A DNA stretch of 64,000 bases from Streptomyces sp. TSRI0281 (GCF_001905125.1 NZ_LWLE01000001.1:62001-126000); one strand, 5' to 3'; positions 1 to 9,126 are shown, numbered from the stretch's first letter. The notes: generated from the letters alone by a model not told the origin. Translations and numbers: made by a program.

Positions 1-1355
1 ACCCGCAGTACGCCCCCGTGCGGCGGGTTCCCCCGGACCACGGCGCGCCCCTCCACCGAGACCCGCCAGCCCCGCGCCGACGGTGGCAGCGAGATCTCCG
101 TCGCGCCGCGCCGGGCCGCGGTGTAGGTGAGGCGGTAGACGCGGGCGGTCGCGTCGTACGTGTCGGAGTGGACCGTGCCCGCGACCGCCGGGGCGTACGG
201 GGTGGCGGTCAGCTCCTTGTTCGTACGGAAGCCGCCCCGCTCGTCGAGGGCGCAGTAGCCGCCTCCGTAGCACCACACATAGCCCGCCCAGCCGGAGCTG
301 TAGCGGTTCAAGGAGGCCACCGCCTCGCGGTAGAAACGGTTCATCAGCGGCAGCCCGTTGTTCAGCGGACCCCATTCGCCGACGACGACCGGGATGCGCT
401 GCTCCTTCGGGTACGCGGTGACGGCGGCCTCGTACGACTCGATCCAGCCCGCGGCGGGGTCGTAGTCGGCGCCCGCCTCCATCGCCGTGTTGTAGAAGTG
501 CGGCGCGTACACGGCCTTGTGGTCCTTGATCCGCCCCAGCCCTGTGGGGACACCCTCGCCCACGATCGGGGTGGGCTCGACGAAGATCCAGGTGCCGGGG
601 TCGACGGAACGGACCGCGCGGGCCAGCCGGTTGTACATCGGGGTGAGCTGCTCGGCCTCGATCCGGCGGGCGGCCGTCGGCAGGTCCTCGCCCTCCCGCA
701 GCTCCCCCATCGGTTCGTTGATCAGGTCGTAGCCGATGACCGCCGGGTGGTGCTCGAAGCGGTCGGCGAGGACCCGCCACATGTCGGCCTGGGCGCGTCG
801 CAGGTCCGCGTCCTCGTAGAGGTGGGTGAAGGCCCGCTGGACGGCCGGTTCGAAGTACTCGGCGAACCAGTCGTCGGGATGCGGGGTGAACGGCAGCCCA
901 TCGGTACGGGTGGCCCAGGCGGGAATGCCCCGGTGGCCGAAGGCCGGGCCGAAGACGTCCTGGTGAGCGTCGAGCAGGACCTGGATGCCGTACGTCCGCG
1001 CCCAGTCCAGGATCCGGTCGATCCGGCGCAGATACCGTTCGCTGTACCGGCCCCGCACCGGCTCCAGGTCGTCCCAGAAGATCAGCAGCCGGGCGAAGTC
1101 GAAGCCCTTGGCCCGCAGATCGCGGAAGTGCTTCTCGGTCACGGCTGTCAGGGCCGCGTCGCCGCGGTTCGCCTTGTCCTCGACGTTCCAGCCGCGCAGG
1201 GTGAGGGCCCTGCCGCGGTCATCGGTCAGCGGCGGGATGCCGGTGGGCCGGTCCCGCCCGGGATGCGCACTGGCGGCAGGGGCGAGGACCCCTGCCGCCA
1301 GTGCGGACGAGATGACAACTGCCGCGAGTGCTCTGCCGATGCGCATGGGGCGCAT
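1..1355 (-). CDS. GH5 endoglycoceramidase-like secreted glycosidase (3' end outside window)
   Basis: Secreted retaining glycoside hydrolase of family 5, closest in look to endoglycoceramidase-type members that cut the glycan from glycolipids. The first about 30 residues form a signal peptide (MRPMRIGRALAAVV, then an Ala-rich core ending ASAHPG). The TIM-barrel motifs are the strand-4 acid/base in DLINEPMGE and the nucleophile in VVVGEWGPLNN, with QVLLDAHQD earlier. A C-terminal beta domain follows and runs off the window, so about 451 residues are visible. Start ATG at 1355; ATG 1346 is a possible alternative. It converges on nothing visible and lies downstream of the oxidoreductase on the same strand. 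Family call is firm; the exact substrate is inference. Confidence 0.85.
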   Translation of the reverse strand, partial: MRPMRIGRALAAVVISSALAAGVLAPAASAHPGRDRPTGIPPLTDDRGRALTLRGWNVEDKANRGDAALTAVTEKHFRDLRAKGFDFARLLIFWDDLEPVRGRYSERYLRRIDRILDWARTYGIQVLLDAHQDVFGPAFGHRGIPAWATRTDGLPFTPHPDDWFAEYFEPAVQRAFTHLYEDADLRRAQADMWRVLADRFEHHPAVIGYDLINEPMGELREGEDLPTAARRIEAEQLTPMYNRLARAVRSVDPGTWIFVEPTPIVGEGVPTGLGRIKDHKAVYAPHFYNTAMEAGADYDPAAGWIESYEAAVTAYPKEQRIPVVVGEWGPLNNGLPLMNRFYREAVASLNRYSSGWAGYVWCYGGGYCALDERGGFRTNKELTATPYAPAVAGTVHSDTYDATARVYRLTYTAARRGATEISLPPSARGWRVSVEGRAVVRGNPPHGGVLR

Positions 1356-1416
1356 CCCACCAGCCGAACTGACGCTCCATCAAGAGCGCCTACGGCGACG
1401 GGAGGCGCCGGCGGTA

Positions 1417-1464
1417 CGGAGAGGGTCTAGGCGGAGGTGACGGAGAAGGTCTAGGCGGAGGTGA
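1417..1464. repeat. 24-bp tandem duplication over a stop codon
   Basis: Two adjacent 24-bp units (1417-1440 and 1441-1464) differ at one base. The second unit carries the last codons and stop of the oxidoreductase gene; the first repeats the same coding end just beyond the stop. This is a simple local duplication in the 3' flank. Confidence 0.8.
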
Positions 1465-2416
1465 GGACGATCTTCCCGAACTGCTCGCCCGACTCCATCC
1501 GCTCGAACCCCTCGCGGGCCCGGTCCAGCGGCAGCACCTCGTCGATGACGGGACGCACCCCGGTCGCCGCGCAGAACGAGAGCAGGTCCTCCAGCTCGTC
1601 CTTGGATCCCATCGTGGAGCCGACGATCTTCAGTTCCAGGAAGAAGATCCGGGTGAGTTCGGCATGCGAGGGGCGGTCTCCGCTGGTGGCACCGGAGATG
1701 ACGATCGTGCCGCCGGGGCGCAGCGACTTCACCGAGTGGGACCAGGTGGCGGCACCGACCGTCTCGATGACCGCGTCGACCCGATGTGGCAGCCGCGCGC
1801 CGGACTCGTACGCCTCGACGGCACCCAGTTCGACGGCCCGCCTGCGCCGGGCCTCGTCCCTGCTGGTGGCGAACATCCGCAGCCCGGCCGCCTTGCCGAG
1901 CACGATCGCGGCGGTGGCGACACCGCCGCCCGCACCCTGCACGAGCACGGAGTCGCCGGGCCGTACCCCGGCGTTGGTGAAGAGCATCCGGTACGCGGTG
2001 AGCCAGGCGGTCGGCAGACAGGCGGCCTGTTCGAAGGTCAGCTCCTTCGGCTTGGGCAGCACGTTCCAGGTGGGCACGGTGACCTGCTCGGCGAACGTGC
2101 CCTGGTAGCGCTCGGTGAGGATGGACCGGGTCTCGCCGGGGCCGACCCCGTGCCCGGTCTGGCCGATCACCGAGTGCAGGACGACCTCGTTGCCGTCCTG
2201 GTCGACGCCCGCGGCGTCGCAGCCGAGGATCATCGGCAGCTTGTCCTCGGCGAGGCCCACCCCGCGCAGGGACCAGAGGTCGTGGTGGTTCAGGGAGGCG
2301 GCCCTGACGGTGACGGTGGTCCAGCCGGGCCGCGCCTCGGGGGCCGGGCGTTCGCCCAGCTCAAGGCCGTTGAGGGGCTGATCGGGGTCGATGCGGGCTG
2401 CGTAGGCGGCGAACAT
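1451..2416 (-). CDS. Zinc-type alcohol dehydrogenase-like / quinone oxidoreductase family protein
   Basis: Medium-chain dehydrogenase/reductase of 321 residues. The N-terminal GroES-like domain (about 1-110) has the SLNHHDLWSLRGVG segment and GCDAAGVD. The Rossmann domain has VLVQGAGGGVATAA for NAD(P)H. The cysteines of the structural zinc loop are absent, so it groups with the quinone-oxidoreductase-like, zinc-poor branch. Start ATG 2416 gives MFAAYAARIDPD, which aligns with family N-termini; longer upstream starts would run through a GC-rich repeat. No strong ribosome site is seen. From memory it matches SCO5262 next to the malic enzyme. Substrate unknown. Confidence 0.85.
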   Translation of the reverse strand: MFAAYAARIDPDQPLNGLELGERPAPEARPGWTTVTVRAASLNHHDLWSLRGVGLAEDKLPMILGCDAAGVDQDGNEVVLHSVIGQTGHGVGPGETRSILTERYQGTFAEQVTVPTWNVLPKPKELTFEQAACLPTAWLTAYRMLFTNAGVRPGDSVLVQGAGGGVATAAIVLGKAAGLRMFATSRDEARRRRAVELGAVEAYESGARLPHRVDAVIETVGAATWSHSVKSLRPGGTIVISGATSGDRPSHAELTRIFFLELKIVGSTMGSKDELEDLLSFCAATGVRPVIDEVLPLDRAREGFERMESGEQFGKIVLTSA

Positions 2417-2523
2417 GGCTCGACGATAGGCCGGGGAGCCCGGCGACGTAACCGGCCGGCGGTGTGACACACGCCAACCCGCCGCGGACCGGCCGGTGGA
2501 CCCCTGCGGCCTGCCGCATCCCC

Positions 2524-2608
2524 GGTGCCGGGCCCTTCCGTCCGCCACATCCGCGGTGCCGGGCCCTTCCGTCCGCCGCCTCCCCGGTGCCGGGCCCTTC
2601 CGTCCGCC
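2524..2608. repeat. Three tandem copies, 31-bp period
   Basis: A 23-bp core (GGTGCCGGGCCCTTCCGTCC plus GCC) begins at 2524, 2555 and 2586, giving an exact 31-bp period. It lies in the gap between the malic enzyme stop and the oxidoreductase start, both on the minus strand. Function unknown; similar GC-rich minisatellites recur in this window. Confidence 0.85.
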
Positions 2609-2698
2609 ACCTCCCGGCCGGGAAGCGGGAAAGGGGTGGGGCGGTAACAGCCCCGACCGGCGGACCGCCCCACCCCACCCCTCACGCGCGCCGGCGCG

Positions 2699-3931
2699 TC
2701 AGCGCCGCGCCACACCCTCCGCACGGGCGGCCGCGGCCACGGCAGCCGTCACCGCCGGAGCGACCCGCTCGTCGAACGGCGACGGAATCACGTAGTCCGC
2801 CGCCAGCTCGTCGCCGACCACGTCGGCCAGCGCGTTGGCCGCCGCGATCTTCATGCCCTCGGTGATCCGGGAGGCCCGGACCTGGAGCGCGCCCGCGAAG
2901 ATGCCCGGGAAGGCCAGCACGTTGTTGATCTGGTTCGGGAAGTCCGAACGGCCGGTCGCCACCACCGCCGCGTACTTGTGCGCGATGTCGGGGTGGACCT
3001 CCGGGTTCGGGTTGGCCATGGCGAAGACGTACGCGCCCGGCGCCATCGAGGCGATCGCCGGCTCCGGGACCGTACCGCCGGAGACACCGATGAACACGTC
3101 GGCACCGGCCAGCGCCGAATCCAGCGGACCGGAGATGCCCGCCCGGTTGGTGATCTCAGCGAGCTCGCGCTTGACGTCGGTCAGATCGTCGCGGTCCCGG
3201 CTGACGATGCCCTTGCGGTCGGCCACCGCGACATCGCCGATCCCGGCCTCCAGCAGGAACTTGGCGATGGCCACGCCCGCCGCGCCCGCTCCGGAGATGA
3301 CACCGCGCAGATCGCCCAGCGTCCGCCCGGACAGCTTCGCGGCGTTGCGCAGAGCCGCGAGCGTCACGACGGCGGTGCCGTGCTGGTCGTCGTGGAAGAC
3401 GGGGATGTCCAGGCGCTCCTGGAGCTTGCGCTCGATCTCGAAGCACCGGGGTGCCGAGATGTCCTCCAGGTTCACGCCGCCGAAGGACGGTGCGAGCCGG
3501 ACGACGGTTTCGACGATCTCGTCCGCGTCGGTGGTGGCGAGCGCGATGGGCACCGCGTCGACCCCGCCGAACTGCTTGAACAGGATCGCCTTGCCCTCCA
3601 TCACCGGGAGGGACGCCTCGGGGCCGATGTCACCGAGGCCGAGGACGGCGGTGCCGTCCGTCACGACGGCCACGACCTGCGACTTCCAGGTGTAGTCGTG
3701 CACGAGCTCGGGATTCTCGGCGATGGCGCTGCACACTTTGGCGACGCCGGGTGTGTACGCGAGGGACAGGTCGTCCTTGTCCCGGATGGGGACGGTGGAC
3801 CGCACGGCCATCTTCCCGCCGCGGTGAAGGGCGAACGCCGGATCGAACGGCTCGTCGGCCGTACTGTCCATGTGCTGGATGCCACTGTCAGTAGTGCTGT
3901 CGCTGCGAGGATTGACGATCTCCGCTGCCAT
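2699..3931 (-). CDS. Malic enzyme (oxaloacetate-decarboxylating malate dehydrogenase)
   Basis: Converts L-malate to pyruvate and CO2 with reduction of NAD(P)+, feeding pyruvate and reducing power to central and lipid metabolism. The 410-residue length is the short bacterial form. The malic N-terminal domain contains LAYTPGVAKV and the catalytic-lysine region VMEGKAILFKQFGG. The metal-binding segment is VFHDDQHGTA, and the Rossmann motif ISGAGAAGVAIAKFL and SNP-type MANPNPEVHP follow. Start ATG 3931 with AAGGGG upstream. The S. coelicolor homologue by position, SCO5261, is remembered as NADP-dependent; the cofactor here is not decided by motif. It is divergent from the amino-acid ABC operon across a 525-bp region. 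Confidence 0.95.
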   Translation of the reverse strand: MAAEIVNPRSDSTTDSGIQHMDSTADEPFDPAFALHRGGKMAVRSTVPIRDKDDLSLAYTPGVAKVCSAIAENPELVHDYTWKSQVVAVVTDGTAVLGLGDIGPEASLPVMEGKAILFKQFGGVDAVPIALATTDADEIVETVVRLAPSFGGVNLEDISAPRCFEIERKLQERLDIPVFHDDQHGTAVVTLAALRNAAKLSGRTLGDLRGVISGAGAAGVAIAKFLLEAGIGDVAVADRKGIVSRDRDDLTDVKRELAEITNRAGISGPLDSALAGADVFIGVSGGTVPEPAIASMAPGAYVFAMANPNPEVHPDIAHKYAAVVATGRSDFPNQINNVLAFPGIFAGALQVRASRITEGMKIAAANALADVVGDELAADYVIPSPFDERVAPAVTAAVAAAARAEGVARR

Positions 3932-4456
3932 GGTGTTGACCCCTTAAGTCTTCATCGTTTGAGGGTGGCCACTCCTGGTTGAGGAGGGGTGGGCGGGCAC
4001 CGCGTATGTGCCCTGCGCCGAACGGTTGGCCCGCTCCGGCAGGGGGAAGTACATACGCGCGGGCGCGCCGCACACGCGCCCTGAGCCCCGGATGAGGGGT
4101 GTAAACGTCTTTTTTACCTGACGAACAGTGCCTCGGACGAGTCCGCATCGACGCGGTGACGTGACTCATAGTCGAATATCTGGACAAGTCCGCTCAGTGG
4201 CGTAAAAGTCGTCCACCGGTCGAGACGCGCCGAAGATCCTCCGGTCGAAGCACGGAATTCCCACAGATGATCCGGCCTTGATGTACCAGGTTGTTGAGAC
4301 TCGGGGGTCACCCGTTACCCGATTTTGACATGACTATCGCCCTGAATGGGCTAGTCCGAATGGCAAGATGCCGTAATCACACAAGGTGGCGACACCCAAA
4401 GGTGCGTGCGCATTCACCTGCCAGTTCCCCACCCTCACCCGCCGGAGGACTCCGAC
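3932..4456. promoter_or_regulatory. Divergent intergenic region with an imperfect hairpin in the malic enzyme leader
   Basis: This 525-bp non-coding stretch separates malic enzyme (minus) from the ABC operon (plus). It holds an imperfect stem: CGCGTATGT at 4001-4009 pairs with ACATACGCG at 4051-4059, and inside it CCCTGC at 4011-4016 pairs with GCAGGG at 4039-4044. The structure lies 70-130 nt upstream of the malic enzyme start and could be a leader element or terminator-like hairpin. Short open stretches on the minus strand here look like noise. No riboswitch class was recognised. Confidence 0.45.
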
Positions 4457-5413
4457 ATGACCGCAAGCACCACCTGTCGCACGACCGCGAAGTACCGGAT
4501 TGCAGCGGTCGGCGCCATCGCGGTCGCCGGCACGATGCTGCTGACCGCCTGCGGCGACCAGACCGACAGCGCCAAGAAGAGCAGTGACACGAACGTCACC
4601 GAGAACGCCCCGCTCGCCGGCCTCCTGCCGAAGGCGATCAAGGACAAGGGCGAAATCAAGGTCGGTTCGGACATTGCGTACCCGCCGGTCGAATTCAAGG
4701 ACAAGTCCGGCAAGGTCGTCGGCATCGACCCCGATATCGCCGCCGCGCTCGGCAAGCAGCTCGGAGTGAAGTTCACCTTCGAGAACGGCACGTTCGACAC
4801 GCTGATCACGGGCCTGCGATCGAAGCGCTACGACCTGGCGATGTCGTCGATGACCGACACCAAGGACCGCCAGGAAGGCATCGACTCCGAGACCGGGAAG
4901 AAGGTCGGCGAGGGCGTCGACTTCGTCGACTACTTCACCGCGGGTGTCTCGATCTACACCAAGAAGGGCGACGACCGGTCCATCGCAGCCTGGTCGGACC
5001 TCTGCGGCAAGAAGATCGTGGTCCAGCGCGGCACCGTCTCGCACGATCTCGCCAAGGCCGAGAGCACCAAGTGCGGCAGCAAGGGCAAGATCGCCATCGA
5101 GTCGTTCGACAACGACCTGGAGGCCCAGACCCGCCTGCGCGGCGGTGGCGCCGACGCCGGTTCCTCCGACTTCCCGGTCGCCGCGTACGCGGTGAAGACC
5201 TCGGGCGGCGGCAAGGACTTCCAGCTGGTCGGCGAGCAGGTCGAGGCCGCCCCGTACGGCATCGCCGTCGCCAAGGGCAACGACCAGCTCACCAAGGCCG
5301 TCCAGGCCGCGCTCGACGCGATCATCAAGAGCGGCGAGTACGAGAAGATCATCGCCAAGTGGGGTGTGGAGGCCGGAGCTGTCACCGAGGCCAAGGTCAA
5401 CGGCGGTTCGTGA
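4457..5413 (+). CDS. Amino-acid ABC transporter substrate-binding lipoprotein
   Basis: Family-3 solute-binding protein that captures a polar amino acid outside the membrane. It is a lipoprotein: about 30 residues of signal sequence end in the lipobox LLTAC, followed by GDQTDSAKK. The mature part shows IKVGSDIAYPPVEFKDKSG, DLAMSSMTDTKDRQEG and VVQRGTVSHDLAK, typical of glutamate/glutamine-type binders. Length 318. ATG 4457 is preceded by GGAGGAC. It is the first gene of a three-gene operon with the permease 28 bp downstream. The exact ligand cannot be read from sequence. Confidence 0.93.
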   Translation: MTASTTCRTTAKYRIAAVGAIAVAGTMLLTACGDQTDSAKKSSDTNVTENAPLAGLLPKAIKDKGEIKVGSDIAYPPVEFKDKSGKVVGIDPDIAAALGKQLGVKFTFENGTFDTLITGLRSKRYDLAMSSMTDTKDRQEGIDSETGKKVGEGVDFVDYFTAGVSIYTKKGDDRSIAAWSDLCGKKIVVQRGTVSHDLAKAESTKCGSKGKIAIESFDNDLEAQTRLRGGGADAGSSDFPVAAYAVKTSGGGKDFQLVGEQVEAAPYGIAVAKGNDQLTKAVQAALDAIIKSGEYEKIIAKWGVEAGAVTEAKVNGGS

Positions 5414-5441
5414 CGGCGAGCGACGCTGAGAGGCAACGCCT

Positions 5442-6383
5442 GTGACTGACATCAAGAAGACGGGACCGGCCGACACACCGCCCGCTCCCGCGGCCCCGCC
5501 CATGGCGATCGTGGCCGTCCCGGTCCGGCACTACGGACGCTATGTGTCCGCGGTCGTGGCCATCGGACTGCTCACGGCCCTCGTCTACGCCTTCTCGCAG
5601 GGCAAGATCAACTGGGGCGCCATCCCGGACTACTTCTTCGACGACCGCATCCTCCGGGGTGTCGGCCAGACCCTGCTGCTGACCGTCCTCTCGATGATCA
5701 TCGGCATCGTCGGCGGCGTCCTGCTCGCGGTGATGCGGCTGTCGAAGAACCCGGTGACCGCGTCCATCGCGTGGTCGTACATCTGGTTCTTCCGCGGCAC
5801 CCCGGTCCTGGTCCAGCTGTTCGTCTGGTTCAACCTGGGCCTGGTCTTCGAGTACATCAACCTCGGGCCGATCTACAAGGACGAGTGGTCGTCCTTCATG
5901 ACGCCGCTGCTGACCGCGCTGCTCGGTCTGGGGCTCAACGAGGCCGCCTACATGGCGGAGATCTGCCGCGCCGGTCTGCTCTCGGTCGACGAGGGGCAGA
6001 CGGAGGCGTCGCACGCGCTGGGCATGAGCCACAGCAAGACGCTGCGCCGCGTCGTGATCCCGCAGGCGATGCGGGTGATCGTGCCGCCCACGGGCAACGA
6101 AGTCATCAACATGCTCAAGACGACCTCGCTGGTGGCGGCCGTGCAGTTCACGGAGCTGTTCCGGTACGCGCAGGACATCGGGCAGACCTCGGGCGCACCC
6201 GTGGAGATGTACTTCCTCGCGGCGGCCTGGTATCTGATCATGACCTCGGTACTGAGCGTCGGCCAGTACTACCTGGAGCGCTACTACGCCCGCGGCTCCA
6301 GCCGCACCCAGACCCGTACCCCGCTCCAGAGGATCCGGGCCAACACGCTGTCCCTGGGCCGCCCGAAGGGAGGCATGGCATGA
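5442..6383 (+). CDS. Amino-acid ABC transporter permease
   Basis: Inner-membrane subunit of the polar amino-acid importer, 313 residues. A 45-residue cytoplasmic N-terminus is followed by about five membrane helices (for example [18 protein letters not shown] and [18 protein letters not shown]). The permease EAA loop reads [20 protein letters not shown] and contacts the ATPase. A HisM-type signature [14 protein letters not shown] is present. GTG start 5442 with GAGAGG upstream. Its stop overlaps the ATPase start by ATGA, so the two are translationally coupled. Confidence 0.93.
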   Translation: MTDIKKTGPADTPPAPAAPPMAIVAVPVRHYGRYVSAVVAIGLLTALVYAFSQGKINWGAIPDYFFDDRILRGVGQTLLLTVLSMIIGIVGGVLLAVMRLSKNPVTASIAWSYIWFFRGTPVLVQLFVWFNLGLVFEYINLGPIYKDEWSSFMTPLLTALLGLGLNEAAYMAEICRAGLLSVDEGQTEASHALGMSHSKTLRRVVIPQAMRVIVPPTGNEVINMLKTTSLVAAVQFTELFRYAQDIGQTSGAPVEMYFLAAAWYLIMTSVLSVGQYYLERYYARGSSRTQTRTPLQRIRANTLSLGRPKGGMA

Positions 6384-7141
6384 CCGCCATGGTGAAGGCC
6401 GAGGGCGTCCACAAGTCCTTCGGCTCCGCGCACATCCTCAAGGGCATCGATCTGGAGGTCGCCCCGCGCGAGGTCTTCTGTCTGATCGGCCCGTCCGGTT
6501 CCGGCAAGTCGACCTTCCTGCGGTGCATCAACCACCTGGAGAAGATCAGCGCAGGCCGGCTCGCGGTCGACGGCGAACTCGTCGGCTACCGCCAGAAGGG
6601 CGGCAAGCTCTACGAGCTCAAGGACAGCGAGGTCGCACTGAAGCGCCGGGACATCGGCATGGTCTTCCAGCGCTTCAACCTGTTCCCGCACATGACGGCC
6701 ATCGAGAACGTCATGGAGGCTCCGGTACAGGTCAGGGGCGAGACACGGGCCGTGGCCCGCGCGCGTGCCGAACGCCTGCTGGACCGGGTCGGCCTGTCCG
6801 ACAAGGCGACGAACTACCCGTCCCAGCTCTCCGGCGGACAGCAGCAGCGGGTGGCCATCGCCCGTGCGCTGGCCATGGAGCCGAAGCTGATGCTCTTCGA
6901 CGAGCCGACCTCGGCGCTCGACCCGGAGCTGGTCGGGGACGTCCTGGACGTCATGCGCGGTCTGGCCGAGGACGGCATGACGATGATCGTCGTCACCCAC
7001 GAGATGGGCTTCGCCCGTGAGGTCGGCGACGCGCTGGTCTTCATGGACGACGGTGTGGTGGTCGAGTCCGGCCACCCGCGCGAGGTGCTGACGAACCCGC
7101 AGCACGACCGGACGAAGTCGTTCCTGTCGAAGGTGCTGTAA
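6380..7141 (+). CDS. Amino-acid ABC transporter ATP-binding protein
   Basis: Cytoplasmic ATPase that powers the importer, 253 residues. Walker [10 protein letters not shown] at residues 37-45, Q-loop in [11 protein letters not shown], signature [15 protein letters not shown], Walker [10 protein letters not shown], and H-loop VVTHEMGFA are all intact. ATG 6380 overlaps the permease stop. It is followed within 45 bp by a 13-bp perfect terminator hairpin, which closes the operon against the converging methyltransferase gene. Confidence 0.95.
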   Translation: MTAMVKAEGVHKSFGSAHILKGIDLEVAPREVFCLIGPSGSGKSTFLRCINHLEKISAGRLAVDGELVGYRQKGGKLYELKDSEVALKRRDIGMVFQRFNLFPHMTAIENVMEAPVQVRGETRAVARARAERLLDRVGLSDKATNYPSQLSGGQQQRVAIARALAMEPKLMLFDEPTSALDPELVGDVLDVMRGLAEDGMTMIVVTHEMGFAREVGDALVFMDDGVVVESGHPREVLTNPQHDRTKSFLSKVL

Positions 7142-7184
7142 CGGGCGGTGCGGTAGCGGCACGGCTCGGCACGACTGCGCGAGA

Positions 7185-7216
7185 GGGGCGGTACGGACAC
7201 GGATCCGTACCGCCCC
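7185..7216. terminator. Bidirectional terminator hairpin after the ABC operon
   Basis: GGGGCGGTACGGA (7185-7197) pairs perfectly with TCCGTACCGCCCC (7204-7216) around a 6-nt loop. It sits between the converging ABC ATPase and methyltransferase genes. There is no T-tract, as is usual in Streptomyces. Confidence 0.9.
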
Positions 7217-7297
7217 TGCGTGCTGTACGGACCCTGATCCACACCGCCCCTGCGTGCTGTACGAACTCTGATCCGCGCCGCCCCCGCGTGCTGCCGG
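7209..7297. repeat. Three tandem repeats, 34-bp period, downstream of the terminator
   Basis: ACCGCCCCTGCGTGCTGTAC begins at 7209 and 7243, with a diverged copy at 7277, giving a 34-bp period. The first copy shares the 3' arm of the terminator stem. The last copy abuts the methyltransferase stop. Confidence 0.75.
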
Positions 7298-7305
7298 AGT
7301 CGTGG

Positions 7306-8067
7306 TCACTTCACCGCGAGCACCAGGCTGTCCGAGGGCGAGGCCCAGACGGGGCGCGCCTCCGCGAACCCGGCCTCGCGCAGTGTGCGGGCGTGCCACT
7401 GGACGGAGGGCATGTCGCCGTCCGCGTGCTCGCCGTAGATCTTGTACCGCTCGGCGGTGGGACCGGCGAGGGCCGGGTCCTGGGCGGCGAGGGCCCACCA
7501 GTCGGCCCAGTCGAGCGCACCCGCGGCCTTGGCACGGTCCATGGCGGTGTGCCGGTGGGCGCGTTCGGCGGCGTTGATACGGGGGGTGTCGGCGTCAATC
7601 ATATGGTCGGCGTTCATGAACACCCCGCCACTGCGCACGAGTTGGCCGATCTGCCCGTACAGTGCGGCGAGCGGCTCACTGTGGAGCCAGTGCAGGGCGG
7701 TAGCGGTGAGAACGGCGTCGTACGAGTCGTGGGGCAGCCGCTCGGTCCAGTCGGAGTCCTTGAGGTCGGCGGTGACGAAGGTGACCCGGTCGTCACCGTC
7801 GAAGGTGCCGCGGGCGATGGCGAGCAGCGCCGGGTCGAGGTCCACGCCGGTGCTGGTGGCGTTCGGGAACCGACGGAAGAGCCGGTCCGTAATACTTCCC
7901 GTACCGCACGCGAGGTCGAGCACCCTCGGCTCCGGCCCCACCACGGCCTCGACCATGTCCAGCATCACCCGGAACCGCTCCTCGCGGTCCGGCATGTACC
8001 ACTCCTGCTGCCGGTCCCAGCTCTCCTGCCAGGACTGCCAGTCGGTGCCCGTCGCCGTCTCCGTCAT
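7306..8067 (-). CDS. Class I SAM-dependent methyltransferase
   Basis: Rossmann-fold methyltransferase of 253 residues. Motif I is RVLDLACGTGSITDRL, the acidic motif II is TSTGVDLDPALL, and post-motifs TADLKDSDW and DAVLTATALHWL follow. An unusual WQSWQESWDRQQEWYMP segment lies at the N-terminus. ATG 8067 is chosen because GGAGG lies 6 nt upstream; the longer ATG at 8097 has no such site. It converges on the ABC operon and is divergent from the CGNR regulator 88 bp away. Small-molecule substrate likely; identity unknown. Confidence 0.88.
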   Translation of the reverse strand: MTETATGTDWQSWQESWDRQQEWYMPDREERFRVMLDMVEAVVGPEPRVLDLACGTGSITDRLFRRFPNATSTGVDLDPALLAIARGTFDGDDRVTFVTADLKDSDWTERLPHDSYDAVLTATALHWLHSEPLAALYGQIGQLVRSGGVFMNADHMIDADTPRINAAERAHRHTAMDRAKAAGALDWADWWALAAQDPALAGPTAERYKIYGEHADGDMPSVQWHARTLREAGFAEARPVWASPSDSLVLAVK

Positions 8068-8155
8068 ACCCGCCTCCACGTAATACCCCATTGCCAATAC
8101 CGCCCATTACACTGGTCGACACACCGACCTTAGACCGACACTGTAAGGACTACAA

Positions 8156-8785
8156 GTGGAACTGGCCTATTACTCGGACTATGCCGTGCGCCTGGTCAAC
8201 ACCGAGGAGCCGGCCCGCAACAAGGACGTCCTCACCAGGGTCGAAGCCGTCCGGGACCTGTTCGGCGCCAACGGACAGGCGGCCCGCCGGGCGACCGACG
8301 CGGACGTGACCCGCTTCCGGTCCGTACGGGCACGGCTGCGCGCGGTCTTCGAGGCGGCCGACATCGGCGACGAGACGCTCGCGGTCGACCTGCTCAACTC
8401 GCTGCTGCTGGAGTTCCCGGTGAGCCCGCAGATCTCCGGCCACGACACCAGGGACGACGACGGCAAGCCGGACTGGCACATGCACCTGGCCGACCACCCG
8501 TCGAACGCGACGGCCGGGTACGCCGCCATCGCGGCCATGGGCCTGGCCTTCCACCTCACCTCGCACGGCGTGGACCGGCTCGGCCTGTGCGAGGCCGCGC
8601 CGTGCCGCAACGCGTACCTCGACACCTCGACCAACCGGTCCAGGCGCTACTGCTCGGACCGCTGCGCGACCCGGGCGAACGTCGCCGCCTACCGGGCCCG
8701 CAAGCGCCTGGAGTCCGAGCGGGCCGCCGAGACCGGCCGCACCGCGGAGACGGCCCAGCCGAGCACGCCCAGCACCGACCGCTGA
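8156..8785 (+). CDS. CGNR zinc-finger (ABATE-type) regulator
   Basis: Putative stress-linked DNA-binding protein of 209 residues. It has an N-terminal ABATE-like alpha-helical domain (VRLVNTEEPARNKDVLT onward). The C-terminal CGNR zinc finger has the pattern C-x5-C then RRYCSDRCATRANVAAYRAR, with four Cys ligands and a basic tail. GTG start 8156 gives the family N-terminus MELAYYSDYAVRLVN. Its last 97 bp overlap the oppositely oriented sodX gene, an arrangement remembered for SCO5256/SCO5255. Confidence 0.88.
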   Translation: MELAYYSDYAVRLVNTEEPARNKDVLTRVEAVRDLFGANGQAARRATDADVTRFRSVRARLRAVFEAADIGDETLAVDLLNSLLLEFPVSPQISGHDTRDDDGKPDWHMHLADHPSNATAGYAAIAAMGLAFHLTSHGVDRLGLCEAAPCRNAYLDTSTNRSRRYCSDRCATRANVAAYRARKRLESERAAETGRTAETAQPSTPSTDR

Positions 8786-9126
8786 TCCTTCTTCAGCGGC
8801 CGGTAGCGGGCCCGCACCCTGGCCAGGACGAGCCCCTCGGGGACGGTCCCGTAATCCGTGCTGTCCCCACCGGCGAACGTGTTGTCGCCCCGCACCCACC
8901 AGCCACCCACCCGGCGCTCGACGGCCCGCTTCACCACCAGCAGATCCTGCTGGAACGGATGACGCAGGATCACCACGTCCCCCGGGCGCACCTGCGCCCC
9001 GTACCGCACCAGCAGCAGGTCACCGTGGTAGAGCGTGGGCACCATCGACGGCCCCGACACCTCCACCACCTGAAACGGCACCCGCGCCGCACGCCCGTTT
9101 CCGGGCCCCTGCGTCAGCTCCTGCAT
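8689..9126 (-). CDS. sodX: Nickel-type superoxide dismutase maturation protease
   Basis: Serine/lysine-dyad S26 signal-peptidase-like enzyme thought to remove the propeptide of NiSOD so that His1 is exposed for nickel binding. Catalytic serine in VSGPSMVPTL, catalytic lysine in LVVKRAVERR, and the C-terminal box WVRGDNTFAGGDS are present. The soluble form lacks a long N-terminal anchor; 145 residues. ATG 9126 has GGGGAGG 8 nt upstream, a better site than the in-frame GTG 9135. It is divergent from sodN, 181 bp away, the standard sodX-sodN pairing, and overlaps the CGNR gene end to end. Confidence 0.93.
   Translation of the reverse strand: MQELTQGPGNGRAARVPFQVVEVSGPSMVPTLYHGDLLLVRYGAQVRPGDVVILRHPFQQDLLVVKRAVERRVGGWWVRGDNTFAGGDSTDYGTVPEGLVLARVRARYRPLKKDQRSVLGVLGWAVSAVRPVSAARSDSRRLRAR

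Noticed and set aside
18..1430. Long plus-strand reading frame opposite the GH5 gene
   Set aside because: Antisense shadow: the minus strand has the glycosidase motifs and signal peptide, and the plus-strand protein has no recognisable domain.
3888..4311. Short minus-strand frames in the malic enzyme/ABC gap
   Set aside because: No domains, no consistent ribosome site, and they cross the likely promoters and hairpin.
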